From: Phycisphaerae bacterium
Lineage (GTDB): Bacteria > Planctomycetota > Phycisphaerae > Phycisphaerales > SM1A02
DNA length: 39,271 nt
Direction of reading: 5' to 3'
NCBI GenBank assembly: GCA_002711415.1
Contig: PARI01000021.1
Location: forward strand, 44,470 to 83,740
The notes below the pieces were generated by a model that was not told the origin of the DNA, did no database searches, and saw only the letters and a program-made list of their open reading frames with translations. Shown one piece after another: positions 35,236-39,271 of the stretch. How positions within the stretch are numbered: the stretch's first letter is position 1; each line of letters starts with the position of its first letter. Both the position numbers and the translations under genes were made by a program.

Positions 35236-35708
35236 GCCGAATCCTCCGACTGGATCGATCGGGTCAACTGCACGAGGATCTGCTCGGCCGAGTGGTGCCG
35301 GCCATGACCCATGCCCGGGCACGGGGTGTCGTGCCTGGCCTGGTCCGAGGCCTGCCGGTCCAGAAGGTTCTCCGGCCAGAAGGGCCACGTCCGGCACTGG
35401 ACGGGCCGAGCCTCGTACACGCCGCAGATGGCCTTGCCGGGAATGCTCTGGCGGTCGAGGAAAACGCAGTCGTGCCCGTATTCGGTCAGTTGCTCGGTCA
35501 GGGACAGTCGGCTCCCGATCCGTCGCACATGCGTTCGCAGGAAGACGTCCGCCTGGACACCGAGCTTCGAGGCCATGGCCTTGGTCTCCTCGATCGTCAC
35601 CCAGACGGCGCCAGGCGGACCGGTGCAGCAGTTACCACAGCTGGTGCACGTGAAGCGAAGGCCGCCGGAATACCACTGCTGCTTCGAATCGATCGGCAGG
35701 TCGGACAT
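35232..35708 (-). CDS. YkgJ-type CxxxCC cluster protein, first of a tandem pair
   Basis: The product is 158 residues. The pattern CTSCGNCCTGPPGAVWVT...DCVFLD...CGVYEARPVQCRTWPFWPENL is a canonical YkgJ-family cluster (conserved CxxCxxCC, then C, then RPxxCRxxPF) thought to bind zinc or an iron-sulfur centre. The two proteins in the pair are only distantly alike. The ATG shares its A with the TGA of the upstream gene (TGATG), and the 3' end overlaps the next by 4 nt. All three products are therefore probably made in step. Confidence 0.88.
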   Translation of the reverse strand: MSDLPIDSKQQWYSGGLRFTCTSCGNCCTGPPGAVWVTIEETKAMASKLGVQADVFLRTHVRRIGSRLSLTEQLTEYGHDCVFLDRQSIPGKAICGVYEARPVQCRTWPFWPENLLDRQASDQARHDTPCPGMGHGRHHSAEQILVQLTRSIQSEDSA

Positions 35709-36739
35709 CAGGCCGTCCCGTCGTCATCTTCGTCGAACGGATCACGCGCACCTTCCTGCTCGGGCGTAGCTCGGCTCGCCCACGGATCGACCTCCACGAA
35801 GTGGATTTGTGCTTCCGAACGGACCAGCGGCAAGTCCGCCAGGTCGTCCGGACGCTCGTCAAACGCCATCCGGTCGACCGAGTAAAGGCTTTCGCACACC
35901 CAGACATCCTGGACCTGCATGGCCTGGTCGATCAATTCCTCGACCTGCCGCAGGCTCGATGCGGTCATCCAGAACGTCAGGTACGCACCCTCGGACGGAT
36001 CACCCGCCGTCGGCTCGGCGACGATGACCGCCTGCCACAGCGTCATGCCGAGCTCCCTGCCGGTCTCGTCGCAGTTGCTCTCGGGATCGATGTTCAGATC
36101 CAGAGCCAGCTCCTCTCGCAGTCGGTGCAGGAGTTCATCGAGATCCGCCGATTCATCGTCCACGATCTCAAGGACCTCACGGACCCCGGAATGAGTGACG
36201 TCATCACCCTCGGCGTTGTCCTGCCAGGTCGACTGGACCTCCTCGAGCCCGTGCTCGGCCAACAGGGTCTCGATCGACTGCCGCATTTCGAGCGGGGCGT
36301 GGATCGCGACACCCTTCCAGCAGTCGAGGAAGACCTCCAGGTATGGCTCGTTGCTGTTGGCCCCGATCCCGATCGAGGCGTCCTCCAGGAGGACGGCCTT
36401 GTATCGGTGCCACGACTCCATGAACTCCTGGATCGGCAGTTCGATCTGGGAGACGTAGACATCAAGACTGCGATAGGCGTCGCGTGAACCGATCTCGATG
36501 ATCGGGATGACCGAGTCAGGCAGAAGCTCGAACGCATCGTTGACCAGTCGCATGATCCGTTCATGGCTGACGACCGCGTGGAAGGTGTAGGTGTCAGGCT
36601 CCTCGTGCTCACCGGCGTTGTACGTGACCGTGTAGCCCTGGACAGGTTCGATCATGTCACCGGGGATGATCCCGAGGGGAAGGGCGAATCCTCCCACCCG
36701 GTACCTGGACAACTCCTGTTGCAGTCTGAATTCACGCAT
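35708..36739 (-). CDS. Unknown acidic protein, first gene of the CxxxCC operon
   Basis: The product is 343 residues from ATG 36739. A longer frame to 37084 runs through the divergent symporter start and is rejected. It is acidic with no signal peptide or membrane helix. Segments such as GFALPLGIIPGDMIEPVQGY, ALLEDASIGIGANSNEPYLEV and LTFWMTASSLRQVEELIDQA suggest a mixed alpha-beta cytoplasmic protein. The C-terminus is a highly acidic tail (ARDPFDEDDDG). I do not recognise the family. A TACCAT box 9 nt before the ATG could be a -10. It is translationally coupled to the first CxxxCC gene. Confidence 0.75.
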   Translation of the reverse strand: MREFRLQQELSRYRVGGFALPLGIIPGDMIEPVQGYTVTYNAGEHEEPDTYTFHAVVSHERIMRLVNDAFELLPDSVIPIIEIGSRDAYRSLDVYVSQIELPIQEFMESWHRYKAVLLEDASIGIGANSNEPYLEVFLDCWKGVAIHAPLEMRQSIETLLAEHGLEEVQSTWQDNAEGDDVTHSGVREVLEIVDDESADLDELLHRLREELALDLNIDPESNCDETGRELGMTLWQAVIVAEPTAGDPSEGAYLTFWMTASSLRQVEELIDQAMQVQDVWVCESLYSVDRMAFDERPDDLADLPLVRSEAQIHFVEVDPWASRATPEQEGARDPFDEDDDGTA

Positions 36740-36814
36740 GACATCCAGATGGTAGCACCCGGGAGTGGCCGGGTCTTTCCAGGCCGGAAAGTCCGCTCTC
36801 ACCAGCCGATCGTG

Positions 36815-36820
36815 TATCAT
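36815..36820 (+). promoter_or_regulatory. Candidate -10 of the NSS symporter gene
   Basis: TATCAT lies about 48 nt upstream of the symporter ATG. The -35 position (TCCGCT, 17 nt earlier) is poor. The leader contains GGGAGAG as the ribosome site. Confidence 0.35.
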
Positions 36821-36868
36821 TCGCAGGCACGGCGTGCGACTGGTGTCCATCAAACCGGGAGAGAACGC

Positions 36869-38638
36869 ATGACTGCGAATCGTGGCCAGTGGGCTACTCG
36901 AACCGGATTCATCCTGGCTGCATCGGGTTCTGCAGTCGGGCTCGGAAATATCTGGAAGTTTCCATACATCACCGGCGAAAACGGCGGCGGTCTCTTCGTC
37001 ATCATCTACCTGTTCTGCATCGCTCTGGTTGGTCTCCCGATCCTGATCGCCGAGATCATGATCGGGCGTGCAGCTCAGGCTCAACCGATCGAGGCCTTCA
37101 AGAAGCTCCAGGGGGGACGAACTGGCTGGAGCATGGTTGGATGGTTGGGGGTGATCGCTGGGTTCATCATTCTGTCGTTCTACATCGTGGTTGCGGGCTG
37201 GGCGATGGATTACACGCTCAAGTCCATTGTTGGCTTCACCAACAACATCGGTGACAAGGCCCAGAAAGATGCCATGGTCTATCGCGCCACCGAGTCAATG
37301 GACCAGATGCGAGCCGCATTGATCCAGGACGAGGCGCACCTTGAACTGGAATCCAGCAAGAAAGCATGGCGAAGACAGTTCTCGCCATCCACCTGGGAAA
37401 TGTATGACGACTACAACACCGCAAGGGATGCGGCCGATGATGAATCCCTGAAGCAGCGACTCCTTGAAGATCCTGCCATCGCGGAGTCCGTTGAAAAAGT
37501 CGAATCGGCGTTGCCTCAATTACAGGGATCCCAGCAGGCAATCAAAGAGGCAGCCGCAGCAAAGATCAATGCGATGGATGACCTCCAGATCCGTGATGCC
37601 GCTGAAACACTCAAGCGGCGCCAATTGATCCGGGAGGATGTGACGACTCTGTTCCTGAACCTGCTGGGAGACGGGTGGACGTCGACATTCTGGGCTTGCA
37701 TCTTCATGTTCACCACCATCCTCATCGTGGCCACCGGTGTCGGCGGTGGCATTGAACGAGCATGCAGAATCCTCATGCCACTGCTGATGGCATGCATCGT
37801 CGCGTTGGTCATCTATGGCATCTTCCAGCCGGGATTTGCCCGAGCCATCGACTTCGTGTTCAGCCCTGACCCGACTGCGCTGGAACCACGAGGAGTACTC
37901 GAAGCTCTTGGACACGCCTTCTTCACGCTATCACTTGGCATGGGGTGCATGATTACCTACGGGTCCTACCAGCAATCCAAGAGCAAGGGCCTTGTCAGCG
38001 AGTCGGTAACGATCGCCTGCCTGGATACCGCCATCGCACTGCTTGCCTGCCTCATGATGTTCCCGATCATCTTCAGCTATGGACAGGATCCCTCAGCCGG
38101 TCCGGGCCTTGTATTCATGAGCATGCCACTTGCCTTCGCCGAAATGGGCACATTGGGAATGCTCCTAGGCATCATTTTCTTCGGCCTCCTGGTGTTCGCC
38201 GCACTCACCAGCGCCATTTCGCTCCTGGAAGTCACGGCTTCCTATCTGATCGATTCAAAGAACTGGACTCGCCAACGTGCGGCGTGGACAATGGGAGGCG
38301 CAATCTTCCTCGTAGGCATCATCACTGCATTTGCCAACAGCAAGGGATTCTTGATGAGTTCCTGGCTGCCAGGATACGGACAGACCTTCTTCGACACCAT
38401 GGACCTGCTCACCAGCAACTGGATGCTCCCCCTGGGTGGCCTGTTCATAGCAATCTATGCTGGCTGGATCATGCCCGCACGCATCCGGCAAGCCGAGCTC
38501 TGCGATCTGAATGGAGGCATCGCCGGCACGTGGCTCTTTCTGGTTCGATTCATCGCACCCATACTCGTCGTCATCGTTCTTCTTGACAAAGTTGGCCTGA
38601 TTGATGTGAACGAGATTTCCTTCAACCTCATGAACTGA
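36869..38638 (+). CDS. Neurotransmitter:sodium symporter (NSS/SNF) family transporter with a large charged insertion
   Basis: The product is 589 residues from ATG 36869, with GGGAGAG upstream. TM1 has the family signature GSAVGLGNIWKFPYITGENGG. The later core helices match bacterial LeuT-fold transporters (VGGGIERACRILMPLL, FFTLSLGMGCMITYGSY, FGLLVFAALTSAISLLE). These couple Na+ entry to uptake of amino acids or related compounds. Between TM3 and TM4, residues about 126-265 form a hydrophilic, predicted helical/coiled-coil insertion (KAWRRQFSPSTWEMYDDYNT, EAAAAKINAMDDLQIRDAAE) that I do not expect in bacterial members. Base composition is visibly less GC-rich than its neighbours. The substrate is not assignable. 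Confidence 0.94.
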   Translation: MTANRGQWATRTGFILAASGSAVGLGNIWKFPYITGENGGGLFVIIYLFCIALVGLPILIAEIMIGRAAQAQPIEAFKKLQGGRTGWSMVGWLGVIAGFIILSFYIVVAGWAMDYTLKSIVGFTNNIGDKAQKDAMVYRATESMDQMRAALIQDEAHLELESSKKAWRRQFSPSTWEMYDDYNTARDAADDESLKQRLLEDPAIAESVEKVESALPQLQGSQQAIKEAAAAKINAMDDLQIRDAAETLKRRQLIREDVTTLFLNLLGDGWTSTFWACIFMFTTILIVATGVGGGIERACRILMPLLMACIVALVIYGIFQPGFARAIDFVFSPDPTALEPRGVLEALGHAFFTLSLGMGCMITYGSYQQSKSKGLVSESVTIACLDTAIALLACLMMFPIIFSYGQDPSAGPGLVFMSMPLAFAEMGTLGMLLGIIFFGLLVFAALTSAISLLEVTASYLIDSKNWTRQRAAWTMGGAIFLVGIITAFANSKGFLMSSWLPGYGQTFFDTMDLLTSNWMLPLGGLFIAIYAGWIMPARIRQAELCDLNGGIAGTWLFLVRFIAPILVVIVLLDKVGLIDVNEISFNLMN

Positions 38639-38724
38639 TATGGAAGCGGGTCGATCTGGACTCCGCCATAAAACAGTCGCACTGATCAGATTTTCTCACC
38701 ACGTACACTCGAGCAAACAAAACC

Positions 38725-39271
38725 ATGGATCGATTCAATCACTTCATCGAGCAAATCAACACAGTCATCTGGGACAACACGGTCCTGTACGTGGTCCTGG
38801 GCGTGGGCGTCCTGTTCACGATCTGGTCCGGATTCTGCCAGTACCGGGCGCTGATCCACGGCACCGCGGTGACCGCAGGCAAGTATGACGACAAGAAGGA
38901 TCCCGGTGCGATCACGCACTTCCAGGCCCTGTCAGCCGCGCTCTCGGCGACCGTCGGACTCGGCAACATCGGTGGTGTCGCGGTGGCGATCGCGCTGGGT
39001 GGCCCGGGTGCCGTCTTCTGGATGTGGATGGTCGGGCTCGCGGGCATGGCGCTCAAGACCACGAGCGTCACCCTCTCGATGCTCTACCGAGACACCAGCA
39101 ATCCCGATGAACCGCTCGGTGGCCCGATGTACGTGGCCAAGAAGGGCTTCCAGGCGTGGGGGCTGGCCCCGATCGGAACCATCATCGGCGTGATCTTCTG
39201 CGTCACCCTGCTGATCTCCGCGATCACGGGCGGCAACATGTTCCAGGCATGGAACGTCGGGCTGCTCACCG
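38725..39271 (+). CDS. Alanine/glycine:sodium symporter (AGCS family), partial, 3' end missing
   Basis: From ATG 38725 there are 182 codons to the window edge without a stop. TM1 (VLYVVLGVGVLFTIWSGFCQY), ITHFQALSAALSATVGLGNI and GGPGAVFWMWMVGLAGMALK with GGPMYV are diagnostic of AlsT/AgcS-type transporters. These import alanine or glycine with Na+. No clear Shine-Dalgarno precedes the ATG. A TACACT box 15 nt upstream could be a -10, but its -35 is weak. It follows the NSS gene by 86 nt on the same strand, so co-transcription is possible. Confidence 0.93.
   Translation, partial: MDRFNHFIEQINTVIWDNTVLYVVLGVGVLFTIWSGFCQYRALIHGTAVTAGKYDDKKDPGAITHFQALSAALSATVGLGNIGGVAVAIALGGPGAVFWMWMVGLAGMALKTTSVTLSMLYRDTSNPDEPLGGPMYVAKKGFQAWGLAPIGTIIGVIFCVTLLISAITGGNMFQAWNVGLLT

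Noticed and set aside
36740-37084. N-terminal extension of the unknown acidic protein
   Set aside because: It would run through the divergent symporter start and its leader. ATG 36739 begins the coherent protein sequence.
1-39271. CRISPR arrays, insertion sequences, prophage, rRNA
   Set aside because: I saw no regularly spaced repeats, transposase or integrase motifs, terminal inverted repeats or rRNA signature sequences.

Overview
The window is high-GC bacterial chromosome that most resembles a planctomycete of the Phycisphaerae type. Three things suggest this. Secreted proteins end in dockerin-like repeats of the form DxDGDGxVDGxDLxxLLxxW. A DNA-binding regulator joins an excisionase-like helix-turn-helix to a receiver domain. 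A membrane protein ends in a CxRCGY...CPECG zinc ribbon. This placement is inferred from protein style, not from a marker search. I see no insertion sequence, phage, CRISPR array or rRNA. Most long open frames antisense to real genes are GC-driven shadows.

Layout. 1-2110: a divergent region. An exported HEAT-like protein with a degenerate receiver-like domain reads left and runs off the window edge. A promoter reads right into a clear cobalamin riboswitch (2110-2310). 2431-5615: four tightly packed genes downstream of the riboswitch encode a secreted dockerin-tailed protein, a prepilin-like protein, MoeA and MoaD. 5616-12432: mutL, an ApaH-like phosphatase, glutamine-dependent nadE, an HTH-receiver regulator and ATP-dependent pckA. 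12543-16025: tRNA-His and tRNA-Phe with strong promoters, a multi-pass membrane protein that reads into the tRNA-His antisense strand, an omega-amidase-like nitrilase, a small protein with a weak sigma region 2 resemblance, and a stand-alone MshEN-like domain. 16026-21420: a possible PD-(D/E)XK protein, hflX, tsaD, a release-factor-like protein with GGT in place of GGQ, and an M20 amidohydrolase. 21501-23732: a secreted metalloprotease with PA14 and dockerin-like modules.

23766-34750 is the translation and transcription core: rplK-rplA-rplJ-rplL with their own promoter, ending at a strong terminator, then rpoB-rpoC behind a separate promoter. secE and nusG are not upstream of rplK, and rpsL and rpsG are not downstream of rpoC. 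34765-36739 is a three-gene operon with an unknown protein and two overlapping CxxxCC (YkgJ-type) proteins. The window ends with two sodium symporters: an NSS transporter with a large charged insertion, and a truncated alanine/glycine:sodium symporter.

The best candidate for an undescribed system is the B12-riboswitch locus (2075-5615). There a cobalamin aptamer with a matching P1 helix precedes a secreted protein of unknown function, a prepilin-like protein and two molybdopterin genes, with every junction overlapping or 1 nt apart. A second recurring signal is a -10 box 6-7 nt before the start codon at four genes (mutL, nadE, the nitrilase, the release-factor-like gene). This would give essentially leaderless mRNAs.
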